A stretch of 64,000 nucleotides of DNA from Adiantum capillus-veneris (Eukaryota; Streptophyta; Polypodiopsida; Polypodiales; Pteridaceae), in contig CM043966.1 in NCBI GenBank assembly GCA_014529385.2, positions 40,298,037 through 40,362,036 on the forward strand. The letters run 5' to 3'. Position numbers and translations under genes: made by a program. The notes under the pieces are model-generated. The model saw only the letters and a program-made list of their open reading frames with translations, had not been told where the DNA came from and searched no databases. Shown piece by piece: positions 1 to 11,655 of this stretch (position 1 is the stretch's first letter; every line of letters begins with the position of its first letter).

Positions 1-1393
1 TCATGCATTGATTGCGTTGTCTGTGAAGCGCACCATTGTTCCTCACATCCGTTCTGCAAAATCTTCAAAACACGCTTGGGATATTTTAACAGGTCTTTAT
101 GCAAGCCGCAATGAGGCTAAAATTGCTTTGCTGCATAAAGAGCTAGAGTCGAAGATTATGCATGAGGAAGATGATGTGGACACTTTCCTTGCTAGTGTCA
201 AGGATATCAATGAGCAGCTTATTTCTGCAGGTGAAGTCATTTCAGACAGTTCCCTTGTGCAGACTGTTCTTGATGCCTTACCAGATTCCTACCAGACTTT
301 TGCTAGTACTTGGAGACTTATGACCCAAGGAAATTCTGAAGTTGTCAAGTTTGATGCTTTATGCACATTGCTGTTGCAAGAGTCACATTCTAGAAAATAC
401 AGGACTAGGCAACGTGCAGCTGAATAGGCTTTTATTGCTTCTCAAAGAAAGGGTGGTAACAGTAATGCAGCCACTTCTTATGGTGCTACTGCGAGTGGCA
501 AAAATTCTGTTCCTAATGCTTCTGCTGGCAGCACTTCGTCTGGCAATTCTGGTGATAAGGGCAAAAAGAAGATGCGTTGCCATTATTGTAAATCCAATGA
601 TCACTTGATCAAGTCGTGTCCCAAGTTGAAGGCCAAAGAGGCTAAGAAGAAAGAGGGTGGTTCCACTGCAAATGCTGGTTCCACTACAAATGCAGCCATT
701 GTTGAGTCTTCTGTGAAAGGAGACTGTAATGCTGATGTTGATGCAGAATGGGCTTTTAGCACAGAGTGCCCTTACAATCCTGCTGTCCATGATGCATGCT
801 TGTCAGTTGCTGCAGATTCACATGTGTGGTATTTCGATAGTGGTGCTACAAAGCACATTACCTCACATCGTGAATTGTTTACCTCTCTCCAGTCTGTCCC
901 TCATGGGAATTCAGTCACTTGTGCCAACAACGCCTCTTATCCAGTTCAAGGAGTTGGAAAGATTGTGCTCACTACTGCTAATGGCAGTTCCTTCACACTT
1001 GTTGATGCACTTTATGTACCTGGGATCAAGAAGAATCTCTTGTCTGTATCCTCACTTGCTAGACTTGGACTTGTAGTCAAATTTGTGGATGATAGATGTA
1101 CAGTTCATGATCTCAGTTTTGGTGATGAAATTGTTGCATCTAGCCTTTTGTGCCGTGGGCTGTATAAGCTCACTTTGTATGACAAGTGTGGAAAAAATTT
1201 TGCAAATGCTGTTGCAGATTCAAGGGCTATTTCAGATGCAAAACTTTGGCATGCACGTTTTGGTCATCTAAATTTTGCTAGTTTGCTGCGTTTGCAAAAA
1301 TCTTATATGGTTGCTTCTTTGCCGCCTCTTGAAGCACCTGTCAAACATGTTTGTGAAGGCTGTAGTTTGGGTAAGATGATGAAGACATTTTTT
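1..1393 (+). pseudogene. Copia retrotransposon fragment: gag, protease, pre-integrase
   Basis: One reading frame runs through the whole piece with a single in-frame TAG at 425-427. Domains in order: a UBN2-like gag region; a zinc knuckle of the C-x2-C-x4-H-x4-C type (CHYCKSNDHLIKSC, from about 575); a retropepsin site WYFDSGATKH near 828-857; and a GAG-pre-integrase region (LWHARFGHLN near 1243, then CEGCSLGKMM). In the family this polyprotein makes the capsid and processes it. The gag part is nearly the same as the one at 6346-7012, so both belong to one family. The start lies outside the window. Copia similarity stops near 1393, just before the integrase core, where unrelated sequence begins. 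No LTR of this copy is visible. Confidence 0.9.
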
Positions 1394-1828
1394 TGGGTGC
1401 GTAGGGTGTCAAGAACTCCAAGGAATATAGTTATAGGCATTGAGGGGAACTCATACATTATATCATTAGAGAAATCTCCCGCTTGGGCTTTTGAACCATC
1501 CATGACAAAATTTTTCTAGGTTAAGAGCCAAGGGCTACTCCATTTCCCTCCTTTTGGCATGCTTTGAATTTGTCCCCTACAACTCTAAAAAATCTCTTCT
1601 TTCCAAGATTATGGCTTTGAAACCCTCCCCCACTATTGCAAAAGTACCTTTCTCACCCTTCACTCATAAGCTTGGGCTAGCCAAATCTGTTAGCAAGCCT
1701 CTATTAAATATCCTCTTCTTCTATTCAGAGATTACCAACCTTCCTAAGCCCGCCGTCCTTTGTTAGCTCAATGCTCCCAACCTGGGTAAGATCCTTGCCT
1801 CTAACCCCAACCTTTAACCCTCCTCTCG

Positions 1829-1862
<34 letters not shown>

Positions 1863-2692
1863 AAGCCCTTCTCAAATTTAGTTTTTTGCACCCTTGCTAC
1901 CTACGGTTTAAAGTTTTATATGGTTTTGGATTGTTAAGGGATTAGATTTATTCACTTTCTTTTGGAAGGAAGGAATGATAATCAAAGAATTTTGCACTTT
2001 CTTTTGGAAGGAAGGATTGATAACCAAAGATTTTGCTTGTGAGTGTAGCCCCCATCATGGTTGTCTTCTTGTACTCTCGTATTCCCTTACATAAAAACTT
2101 TTTAGCCACTTTCATATTCCCTTATAGGGACAACGCCCCTTGTCATTTTCATCTTTAATACTTGATAATGCCCCAAAAAAAGCTACATGATCTTGTTCTC
2201 CCCTCCTTTTATAGATTCCCTCTCATTTTGTAAGAGAAAACACCATTGATAAGCTAATCAATTGCGAAACGGGTTTGGTAGTCAATTGCCTTTTTACTTG
2301 CCTTCCCCTTTTTATTTTCTATGGCTTTTATATTTTCCAAGGCTCTGAGCTACTCTAAGATGATAGCCATCATTTCTGCTACAACCTTCTTTCCCATTGT
2401 GCCTTAAGTCCCTGTACCCTCTTCTAACCACCACCACCTCTCCCCCTTGAGGGGGGGGGTGGGGGGGCTAATGGCCCTCCACAAAGCTCTCATAAACGGG
2501 ATTTTTGCCCTGGCTACTTCTCCTACCAAGGAAAACCAGGGTAATTCTTCTCCAGGCACCCAAAATCAAATGCCCTCCCAAAGTGCTCTATTTCCCCCTT
2601 GGACGCGGCGACCTGTTTCATACACAACGTATTCATAGCCCTGGACTTTATCAGCTTCCAATAGTCAATGATGAAGTCTTTCAACCCCTAAG
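1394..2692. other. Unassigned sequence, probably LINE 5' region
   Basis: About 1.3 kb without a convincing gene. It contains a poly(C) run (1830-1860), a G-rich stretch near 2448-2467, and a ~45-bp direct repeat at about 1950-2035 (cactttcttttggaaggaag occurs twice). Part of it (about 2266-2345) resembles 43118-43265, which lies beside another LINE copy and also has a poly(C) run nearby. The LINE ORF1 start follows directly. I therefore infer a LINE 5' leader, but the true 5' end of the element is not visible. Confidence 0.35.
1830..1860. repeat. Poly(C) tract, 31 bases
   Basis: An uninterrupted run of C. Two other long poly(C) runs (43315-43337 and 43860-43892) and a 29-base poly(G) run (37867-37895) occur in the window. 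Such runs are easily mis-sized during sequencing and assembly. Confidence 0.95.
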
Positions 2693-3234
2693 ATGCCTGG
2701 CTTCAATCAAGTTGCCTTCCCCCCATTATCCTACGCGGAAGCTATCCGTGGCTTTGAAATATTTCTTAACCCCCTCTTTAGACCTCAACTTCATGTGGAA
2801 CAAGGACGTATGGGTGCTCTACCTTTTGTATTTCAACAAAATGCATGGAGTGTGCAAGATTGAGATACCCAACATTTTCAAACCTCTCAAGGTTGGCACT
2901 CAGGTCCTTCCAGAGAGCCCCAATGAGAAAGCTCGAGGCCTATCGGAATTTGACAGTGATAGTGAATGATTAAAAGCACCCAGGTGAAGAACCAAGAAGG
3001 TGTAAATGAAGATATCATGTAGTTTACACATAATTGGAAACTCAAGATGCATAAACCAAAGGTGCATTCACTTCCTCCCTAGCTCCTTTAGTGGATATTT
3101 TAACGACCCAAGCTGAAGAGGAATCTCTACCTTACATGAAAGTACTAAAAGATAAAAGAAAAGAAAGAAAATATGTTGACCCTAACAAAGCTTTTGTGTC
3201 TATTTCCAAACATCAAAAAAGTAGTCAAAAATGA
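2693..3234 (+). pseudogene. LINE copy 1, ORF1 remnant
   Basis: An ATG at 2693 opens a frame containing FPPLSYAEAIRG, which resembles the start of plant L1-type ORF1 proteins (nucleic-acid-binding proteins that package the element RNA). The frame hits TGA at 2861-2863. The following part (from about 2890: VLPESPNEKARGLSEFDSDS in another frame) matches the ORF1 C-terminal region of the copies at 42.0 and 62.3 kb. The middle of ORF1, including the CCHC knuckle seen at 62010-62055, is missing here, so there is an internal deletion near 2880. The ORF1 stop overlaps the ORF2 start as ATGA at 3231-3234. Confidence 0.7.
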
Positions 3235-5783
3235 AATGCCCTAAATTTCCAAGTATATCTTTTAATTGTAAGGGCCTTACAGACCCTTCTAGACCCCTAG
3301 TAATCAAAAAGTGGGTGCATGATTTGTCATTGCTCCCTGATTTCATATGTCTCCAAGGCCTTCAATGGTATAACACTAATCATAATGTAGGAAGAGGAGG
3401 TGTGCTATTGGAATTTCTTACAAATGGACTTACCTGATCACCAAAGTGCAACAATTAGAAAAAGTATTTTGGGTAGTACCGACCTTCTTAGATCCCATTA
3501 GCTATGTCGTGGTCCGTTTGTATGCTTCTAGTTCCATTACAGATAGATATTTATGTTGGTAAGAAGTGATCCATCTTCCTAGAAATATTTTTCTACGGAA
3601 AGAGACTTCAATATGGTTGAACATATTGTAGACAAAGCCAGAGACAATTCATCTCTAGTAATGAAAAAGATAATTGGACTACCATGGTGGAAACCTTAAA
3701 CTTGATTGATCTATGTAAAGATTCTAGTCTCACTTGTAGTAATATACAAGTAGGTTCATGCTACAATTTTCTAGACTAGACAAGATGTATATGAGAATGT
3801 TTATAAGGCTAGCGGGCCTCACCTTGATTAGCCTTTGTTTTGTATTGCTAGTATTAAAAAAAAGGTGCAAGATATTCTTGAAAACTCCTTTGCACTATAC
3901 TCCTTTCCTACCAAAGCATGGGAATACTCTGTGAAAGAGATTCACAATACCTTGACCAGTTATAAGAGGATTGCTAAGGAAATTAAGGCCAAGAGAAGAA
4001 TGAAGATAAGTGGGGAGACGCTTCATCTAGAAGAATATCTTTCCAAATCTGACGCTCCCCCTGCCAAACTCTTAGAGCTTAGAGTTTCTCTCAAGCAAGA
4101 AGATCTTCTTGAGGCTAACAATTCCCTTGCCTTCACTAGAGAATTTTGGGTTGGTAAAATAGATAAGCCTACCAAGGCCATGTATGATTTATTGAAGAAG
4201 AAAAAACTCCAAAGACTTCATCCCCTATTTGAACAAAAATAGTGGTAACTTGGCTAAGTCACACAAAGACAATATTCAAATAGTCCATGAGTTCTTTACA
4301 AATATTTTCTCTGGTCTCCCAAAGAGAGATAGGGCTATGAAAGAAGCTAGAGCTCACATAGCTCAGATCAAAAGGAAGAATATGACTCCCAACATAACAC
4401 AATTCCTTGACCAACCCATCTCTCTTGGGGAGGTTGAAACTATTGGTATTCTCAAGGCTAGTAAATCACTTGGAACAGATGACATTCCCAATGAATTCAC
4501 ATTAAGTGAAAGATTTTATTGCCCCATATCTTCTCTTGGTGTGGCAATAATATATTAGAATAGGAGCTCTTTGTGTTGATATCAACATTGGTGTTGTTAA
4601 ACTTATTCATACAAAGGGAGAATCTCAGTAATTAGAGACCCATTACATGTCTGACTCCTATTTATAAAGTATTTTCCATGTCGTTAGCTAGGAGACTTAT
4701 CCCTCTTATGTCTGAGTTTATACTACAAGAGCAAAAAAGATTGATCAAAGGTAGATTCATATTGGATGCAATCATTACTTTGTGGGAGGGCCTGGAGCAG
4801 GCTTCTCAGAAGGGACATGACTTTTTTTTCTTTAAATTTGATTTTGATAAAGCATATGACAGAATGGAGTGAGAGTTTACATTGTAGTCACTGCATGACA
4901 TGGTTTGGGCATAAGCTTCATTAAATTTGTGCATGTTCTCTTTGGTAATGCTTTTGCTAGAATCTCTCTCATGTAATTGCTCTAATGAGGTCTATCAGAC
5001 AAGGCTGTCCTCTGACCCCTTTGCTTTTTTATATTGCCTATGATGCTCCTGGGTGGCTTGTCAAGAAGAAAATGCAAGATGGCAATCTCAAAGGGATCAA
5101 AATATTTGGTTCTCCAAGTGATATATATGTCTACAAATGTTTGCAAATAACACCAATGCACTTCTTAATGCAGATGAAGAATCATTTGATGCTTTTATGG
5201 AATGTTTCAGATTATTTTTCCAAGCAATTGGTTCCATAATAGACCATAAAAAAATTGGTTTTAAGTCCTCCAATGGAACTACCCCTAACTCTATTAATGT
5301 TGTAGGCTGTCAAGTTATTCCTGATGGACAAATATTTAGATTATTGGGTATACCCATGGGATTTAAGGTCGCAATGAAGCAAAAATGGGAAATGGGTCTT
5401 GCATAAGTTTAGAAAAAACATTGTCCTCAAGGACTTTTGTGTTGAATCATTATCTTTTGCCTTCCTTGATTTATTTCCTTTTCTGTTGGAAGACTTCCAA
5501 AACTCAGATCCTGCAAGTTGTCTCTCTATCCATAAGATTTTTGTGGGGAGGAACATCAAATTTAGGTAGAATTCCCAAGGTAGCTTGCAGAACAGCTTGT
5601 ATGCTTAAGAGAAGGGGGAGACTTGGTATCTTGGACATGGAAAGAATGACAAAAAAAAAGGTTGGGAAGTGGATAGTCAGAGCTATAAAAAGTGAGGATT
5701 TCTGGGCTTGCCTAATCAAAAGACACATACCTAACTTTTGTCTGTAGGAGTACACGGTCTGGACTAACCTCTCTCTATGGGAC
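3231..5783 (+). pseudogene. LINE copy 1, ORF2 (endonuclease and reverse transcriptase), 5' part
   Basis: ORF2 of an L1-type LINE, which nicks target DNA and reverse-transcribes the element RNA. It begins MKCPKFPSISFNCKGLTD, the N-terminus of an AP-like endonuclease; DFICLQ near 3340 is the catalytic-glutamate region. The RT domain is visible in pieces: LARRLIPLMSEFILQEQ (4684), FKFDFDKAYDRM (4834-4869, RT motif A), MRSIRQGCPLTPLLF (4985) and MFANNTNALL (5137). The YADD/FADD catalytic box therefore reads FANN. Many stops and shifts break the frame. It is cut at 5783 by a Copia element and continues at 21474. Confidence 0.85.
5779..5783. repeat. Target-site duplication, left (GGGAC)
   Basis: Five bases just before the 5' LTR. 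The five bases after the 3' LTR (21474-21478) read GGGAT: four of five match, as expected for an old 5-bp Copia target-site duplication. The LINE reading continues sensibly across the two points. Confidence 0.75.
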
Positions 5784-6010
5784 TGCTACAATATACATGT
5801 GGTAGTGATGTGTGTGAACACACTAGGACCGCCGAAGAATTTTTTCCCTCTTTAGGAGGTTTTTTCCCTTGAGCATTGTATATACGCCCATCACTCTAGG
5901 GCTATCTATCTTTCCGTTGCATACTAAGTAGAACACTCTCTATAGTGTGCCTTGAGCTTCCTTCGTCTTCCCCAAGATGTGTGCATTTCTCTGCAACCTT
6001 AATTCCAACA
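5784..6010 (+). repeat. 5' LTR of nested Copia
   Basis: Starts TGCTACAATATACATG (the other LTR starts TGTTACCATATACACG) and ends ATTCCAACA. The inner part around GAGCATTGTATATACGCCCA may hold the TATA element; this is inference. Confidence 0.88.
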
Positions 6011-6012
6011 AT

Positions 6013-6024
6013 TGGTATCAGAGC
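6013..6024 (+). other. Primer binding site (initiator Met tRNA)
   Basis: TGGTATCAGAGC lies two bases after the 5' LTR. It is the classic plant Copia primer site, complementary to the 3' end of initiator methionine tRNA. Confidence 0.9.
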
Positions 6025-6345
6025 AGGTTGCGTCCTCCCGGGCTTAGTCGCCAACTGCCCCAGCACACGCCTGCTCACTTTCTCCGATTTCAGTGAGCTT
6101 TGGCAAGCGTTCATAGGCTCAAATTTTTGATTCGGGCTCATTTCGGCCTCCGTTTTCACTACAAGCAGTACTGTAGAAGCTATTTTGTCATTTTGTGCAG
6201 GATTTTTGTAAGTGCCGTATTCTGCATAAAAGGTGTCTCTTAGTCTTCTACGTTTTGTGCTATATAGCACGTGTTGTTCCCGCTCCGTTTCTCCTATTTT
6301 AGGGCAGTTTTCACATCAGGTGCAACATTTATAGATGTTTTCAAG

Positions 6346-7012
6346 ATGTTTGTTGTTGAGGACAGGTTGGATGGGTACAACTACCCTGTGTGGGCTTTTA
6401 TAATGCAACATGTTCTTGTGTCAAAGGGCGTATGGAACATTGTGCAGGGCATTGATGTACATCCTCATTCTGAGGATGTAGGCAATGTTGAGGATGTTGC
6501 AGGTCTTGCTACAAGGATTGCTACTGCTAGAGTTGTTTCGCCTACAGTAGAACAAGCTCGTTGGGATGTAAAGGATGCACATGCTCATGCATTGATTGCG
6601 TTGTCTGTGAAGTGCACCATTGTTCCTCACATTCGTTCAGCAAAATCTGCAAAATAGGCTTGGGATATTCTAGCAGGTCTTTATGCAAGCCGCAATGAGG
6701 CTAAAATTGCTTTACTGCGTAAAGATCTGGAGTCAAAGATTATGCATGAGGAAGATGATATGAACGCTTTCCTTGCTGGTGTCAAGGATATCAATGAGCA
6801 ACTTATTTCTGCACGTGAAGTCATTTCAGACAGTTCTCTTGTGCAGAGTGTTCTTGATGCCTTACCACATTCCTACGATACTTTTGCTAGTACTTGGAGA
6901 CTGATGACCCAAGGAAATCCTGAAGTTGTCAAGTTTGCTGCATTATGCACATTGCTGTTGCAAGATTCACTTTCCAGAAAAAACAGAACTAGGCAGGGTG
7001 GATGCATGAATA
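6346..7012 (+). pseudogene. Copia gag fragment of nested element
   Basis: Starts at ATG 6346 (MFVVEDRLDGYNYPVWAFIM), a typical Copia gag N-terminus; an in-frame ATG also lies upstream at 6271. The frame has one TAG at 6655-6657 and then continues unchanged (MHEEDDMNAFLAGVKDINEQ near 6742). From 6584 on it matches the gag at 2-430 closely. Similarity ends at about 7012, upstream of where the zinc knuckle should be, at the junction with the next insertion. Confidence 0.88.
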
Positions 7013-7435
7013 GGTGGACCAAAACCTTGTCCCGGATAGAGGTTTTATAACCGGTACATAAAACCATCTATATTAGTTCAATTCAATAAATTCTTTTGAA
7101 CAACTTTTTAATTAAATATAGAATTTCCACATCTTTTTCTTAAATATAGAAGACGGCTATGTACCTCTTAACTATGTACGTGAGCCAGCTCTTTACACCA
7201 TTACTATTTCCACGTCTCTTTTTCAAATATAGAAGATGGCTCTGTAGCTCTTAACTATGCACGTCAGCCAGCTCTTTGTTTTCCCGCTCTCTGGTTTTCC
7301 TGTCTCTCTCTAACTCTCTGTGTAGGAGCACAGATTTCTCTTTTACTTTGTAGGCCTATCACACATCTATTGCTGTCATATATTGATCTTGCTCTCTGTA
7401 GGCCTATCACGTCGCTCAATCTCTCCCTCTCTAGC
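7013..7435 (+). promoter_or_regulatory. Upstream region of DDE-like gene with internal direct repeats
   Basis: Non-coding. A ~68-bp segment ending in GCCAGCTCTTT is present twice (about 7127-7194 and 7210-7279, spaced ~84 bp). A shorter pair sharing GTAGGCCTATCAC occurs near 7350 and 7397. Position directly before the start codon suggests a promoter or leader; this is inference. I see no clear terminal inverted repeat marking the edge of the inserted unit at 7013. Confidence 0.4.
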
Positions 7436-10400
7436 ATGGAGAAAGAATATCACACTGTATGTGACTGCTCTCAGCCTCATTGTGAACTGTGTGCTAGGTA
7501 TGTTGTTGATGCGGTCAAGGAATATCATTCTAGGAGAAAGAGGGAGCAACGTGCTAAGAAAAAGCTTGAGCAGGTAGCACGTGAGGAAGATAATGATCAA
7601 AATGGTGCTGATGATGCAAAGCGTCAAAGATTTTGCAATGACCTTGTTATTCTCTTCAATCAGCGTACAAAGGCCCTCAATGTTGCATCACGCTCAGATA
7701 TTTTGTGCAAGTTTGTCAATCATCCTTCTCTTGGAGACCTTGAAATGCCCAGGGCACAAACAACCTTCATTGAAGGCATATGCAACACAATAGATGCAAT
7801 CAAATTACCCAAGAGCAGACAGTAGCTCTTTCTTAAAAGGTTCATCACAACAATGCTTATGAATGTTGAGTGTACATCTACCTCAAAAGTGAATGTTTCA
7901 GCTGCATCTATGTTGCTAAAGTTGCACAAGAGGAACTTCATAGCTGCAAAGAATCGGTTGAGGGCAGCAGGTGATGGCAATTTGCCAATCTCTTTGTTTT
8001 CTCGACAGCCTATGGATCGTAGTTTCATAACACCTGATGAGAAAGAGTTGATCTTCTGTTTTTGGATGTCTAACACTAGTGTTTCACCCAATAAGAAGGA
8101 TGTGTGCAGAAAGCGTATTGGAAGAAATTCATATTTCAAACATCCTGTGCATCTTCGTGAACAATCTCAGGTAATAAATTGCTTCACTATATCCATTTTT
8201 GTTTTCTAAGATTTGCATTCATGACCTATATTCACTATAATTGGGTTGATAAGAGTAAATATGAAATCGGATATGAAGGAAGTTATAAATGGAAATAAGG
8301 GGAATCTGTATTTGGTCCTAGACTAAGAGTAGATAAATATTCGATGTGAAGGAGAATATAAATGGAAACATAGTTTTTATCATACGCGTATGTTTGCTGA
8401 ACAGATGTTTGCAGACACATACTTTCACATGCGTATGATATGTATAAACTGGTTAGGTAAAAAAATGGTTTACATAACCAGTAAAAAACTTTTAACACTT
8501 ATTTCTCACTGGTCTACATCGTGATTAAGTGTTCACATGTACTGTTTGTCATGTCAGATAGGTAAAAAACATATCGGTTTGAAAGGAAAATACTGGTTTA
8601 CATATCCAGTAAATTTTTTTTAACACTTATTTCTCACTGGTCTACATCGTTATTAAGTGCTCACATGCACTAGTTAGGTAAATAACATAACAGTCTTAAA
8701 TGAAAAGACTGGTTTACATCAGCAGTCAGAACATGTGAACTGGTTGACACTTATATACCACTTGTACGTACCAAGGACATGTGTTCATTTTTTTTTAACA
8801 CTTATTTCTCACTGGTATACATCGTGGTTAAATGCTCACATATACTGGTTAGGTAAATAACATACCGGTTTTAAATCAAAAGACTGGTTTATATCAGCAG
8901 TAAGAACATTTGAACTGGTTCACACTTATATACCACTGGTACGTACCGAGGATGTATTCTTTTTTTTTAACACTTATTTTTCACTGGTATACATCGTGGT
9001 TAAGTGCTCACATGTACTGGTTAGGTAAATAACATACCGGTTTTAAATGAAAAGACTCGTTTACATTAGCAGTAAGAACATTTGAACTGGTTGACACTTA
9101 TATACCACTGGTACGTACCAAGGACATGTGTTCATTTTTTTAACACTTATTTGTCACTGGTATACATCGTGGTTAAGTGCTCACATGTACTGGCTAGGTA
9201 AATAACATACCGGTTTTAAATGAAAAGACTGGTTTACATCAGCAGTAAGAACATTTGAACTGGTTGACACTTATATACCACTGGTACGTACCAAGGGCAT
9301 GTGTTCATTTTTGTTAACACTTATTTCTCACTGGTATACATCGTGGTTAAGTGCTCACATGTACTGGTTAGGTAAATAACAAACTGGGTTTAAATGAAAA
9401 GACTGGTTTACATCAACAGTAAGAACATTTGAACTGGTTGACACTTATATACCACTGGTACGTACCAAGGACATGTGTTCATATGTACTGGTTTGTCTCA
9501 CCAATTAAGTGAAAAAACATATTGGTTTGAAATAAAAATACTGGTTTATAGTAATGTAACAGTTTTCTTCAAAGATAATAAAAACGTGCAGTTTTCTTCA
9601 ATGTTCTTTAACCATATATGTCTTTCATTGTAGGTGGATCTCTTTCTCAACTTCAAAGAACAATACCCTGAAATTGTAATAAGGCAGCGTGTGTTTGAGT
9701 ACATGAAGCCATATTTTGTGCGAAAATTGAGAGACCGATATACTTGCTGCTGCATTTCACATGTTCAAATGTCCTTCCTAAAGGATGCCATAAATCACAT
9801 GCGAAGTTCTGTATTCGGTCTGCATGGAAAAGCTTGCCAATGTCAATGCAACATATGGAAAGACAATGGTGGATGCAAGGCACCAAAAAACCCTATCAAG
9901 AGTGTAACAGCCTTATTGGACTCTATACTGTGTCCAAAATTAGATACATCCACCTTCCATGCCCTTGCCTGCTTGAGTGGTCAATGTAAAATGTGTGGCC
10001 CGGATAAGTTAGATTTTTGTGCTGTAGAGGCTGCATTTATTGCTGAAAAGATTGTGGTGAAGATTTTTGAGGACCTAGAAGTAGGAACTGTGCGTGATGG
10101 TCACAAGAAGAAAAGGAAAGTCTTGTCGCATAAGGAAATATCATGCCAGGATCTCTCAGTCATGTTCAAAGACCATCTTAAGAAATACATAATGCATAAT
10201 TTTGTGTATAGATGGCAAGCAGAACAATATAAGGAATGTATACAAAGCTTTCTAGAAGATGTTGTTGTGTCAGTTGTTGACTTGCTGAAAATTATAGTTT
10301 CAAAGAACAAAATGAGATTCAGTCCATGCACTGGTATTCAAATCAAGTAACTATTTTTGTGCACATAACATATTTCTGAATTGCAGGTAACGACATCGCC

Positions 10401-11191
10401 CTAGATCAGTAATATTTCTTTTGTATTAATCCTTCAATAATTTCTAATTTTTATATTATATAGGTGACATCCACAAGACGATTCACTTCTTCATTTCAGA
10501 TGACAAGCAACATGACACACATTTTGTTCAACACTGTTTTCTGAAACATGCGGAATGGCTAAAGCAATTTGGTCTAAACATAAGGCGTCATTGGGTATGG
10601 TCTGATAGAGCAACTTCACAATTCAAAGCAAGAAGACCATTCTATTTCCTTGCCAGGTATACCATGTTCTAACAAACATTATCTGAAGGTGGTTTTAATA
10701 TAGAGACCTATAATATTGGCATTAAAGTTGTAATAAAATGCTTGTCTAACATCAGCAATATTCTAATACGTGTTTTTTTTGGTAATTTTATCATGCCAAG
10801 AGTATATTAATCTTCTTCTATCCATTGAATAAAATGCAGATACAGTGTTTTTACAGGATGGAAAATGTCTTGGAACTTTTTTGGATACGGCCATGGTAAG
10901 GGAGAACACGATAGTGCGGGAGCAGTGATAAAAAGGTCTTTAACTCAATACCAATTGTAGCCAAACTGCCCAAAGATAGACTGTGTTGCAGATGTTGTGG
11001 CATTATTGAGATGGACCTTGTCAGATGGTGCTACAGCCACCTATGCATCCCATGCCCGTTAATGTAAGCAGGATTTTTTGGGTGAATGAATTGGGGAATG
11101 TCGAAAGGGGAAAAAATTGGGATGTGAAGGCTGTAAAAAATACTCGCTCAATGCACTCTGTTTTTGCATATTCAGAGCATGATACAACTAC
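7436..11191 (+). pseudogene. DDE-transposase-like gene of unassigned family, 3' end lost
   Basis: Exon 1 (ATG 7436 to 8170) starts MEKEYHTVCDCSQPHCELCA and has an in-frame TAG at 7823-7825. Intron 8171-9633 is followed by exon 2 (from 9634), which has many Cys (for example CLSGQCKMCGPDKLDFC). A one-base loss near 10282 shifts its frame. Exon 3 (10464-10656) carries WSDRATSQFKARRPFYFLAR. Exon 4 (from 10840) carries WNFFGYGHGKGEHDSAGA, with later stops. The SDxxxxQFK and HGKGxxD blocks resemble those in large uncharacterised plant and animal proteins that look like DDE transposases; I cannot name the family. Reading is cut at about 11191 by the CACTA-A terminus, and I did not find the rest of the gene. 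Confidence 0.6.
8480..9490 (+). repeat. Intronic tandem repeat, ~174-bp unit
   Basis: TAACACTTATTT recurs at about 8492, 8621, 8797, 8968, 9141 and 9315. The later spacings are 171-176 bp; the first is shortened to ~129. Units also share TGGTTAAGTGCTCACATG and ACTGGTACGTACC. The array lies wholly within the first intron (8171-9633) of the DDE-like gene. CTGGTT and CCGGTT motifs repeat every few tens of bases within a unit. Confidence 0.9.
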
Positions 11192-11254
11192 AACTACAAG
11201 AGGCTATTCATATTAGCGACGCTCACAGAGCGACGCTCAAAAAAAAAAAATCCC

Positions 11255-11312
11255 GGCGTCGCTATGAGCGTCGCAAATTTACAAGTAAATTTGCGACGCT
11301 CATAGCGACGCC
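11255..11312. repeat. CACTA-A subterminal perfect hairpin, 27-bp arms
   Basis: Arms 11255-11281 and 11286-11312 are perfect reverse complements around a CAAG loop. Each arm contains GTCGCTATGAGCGTCGC. In CACTA elements such subterminal repeats are binding sites for the element's accessory protein; that role here is inferred. The same hairpin is in CACTA-C at 51966-52023. Confidence 0.9.
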
Positions 11313-11404
11313 AGCTGGGCTAAAAAAAATAACAGAGAGCGCCCAAAAACTCAGATCTCAGATCTGAGTTTTTCGGCGCCCTCAAGCAAGGAGCAGGTAA
11401 CGCT

Positions 11405-11407
11405 CTC

Positions 11408-11463
<56 letters not shown>

Positions 11464-11466
11464 CTC

Positions 11467-11499
<33 letters not shown>

Positions 11500-11570
11500 A
11501 GAGGAAGGAGAGCCACGTATGCTCCTTCCCTCTCCTCACTCTCATGTTCCCTTCCCCTCTTTCTCTCTCC

Positions 11571-11612
<42 letters not shown>

Positions 11613-11619
11613 TAGTGTT

Positions 11620-11655
<36 letters not shown>

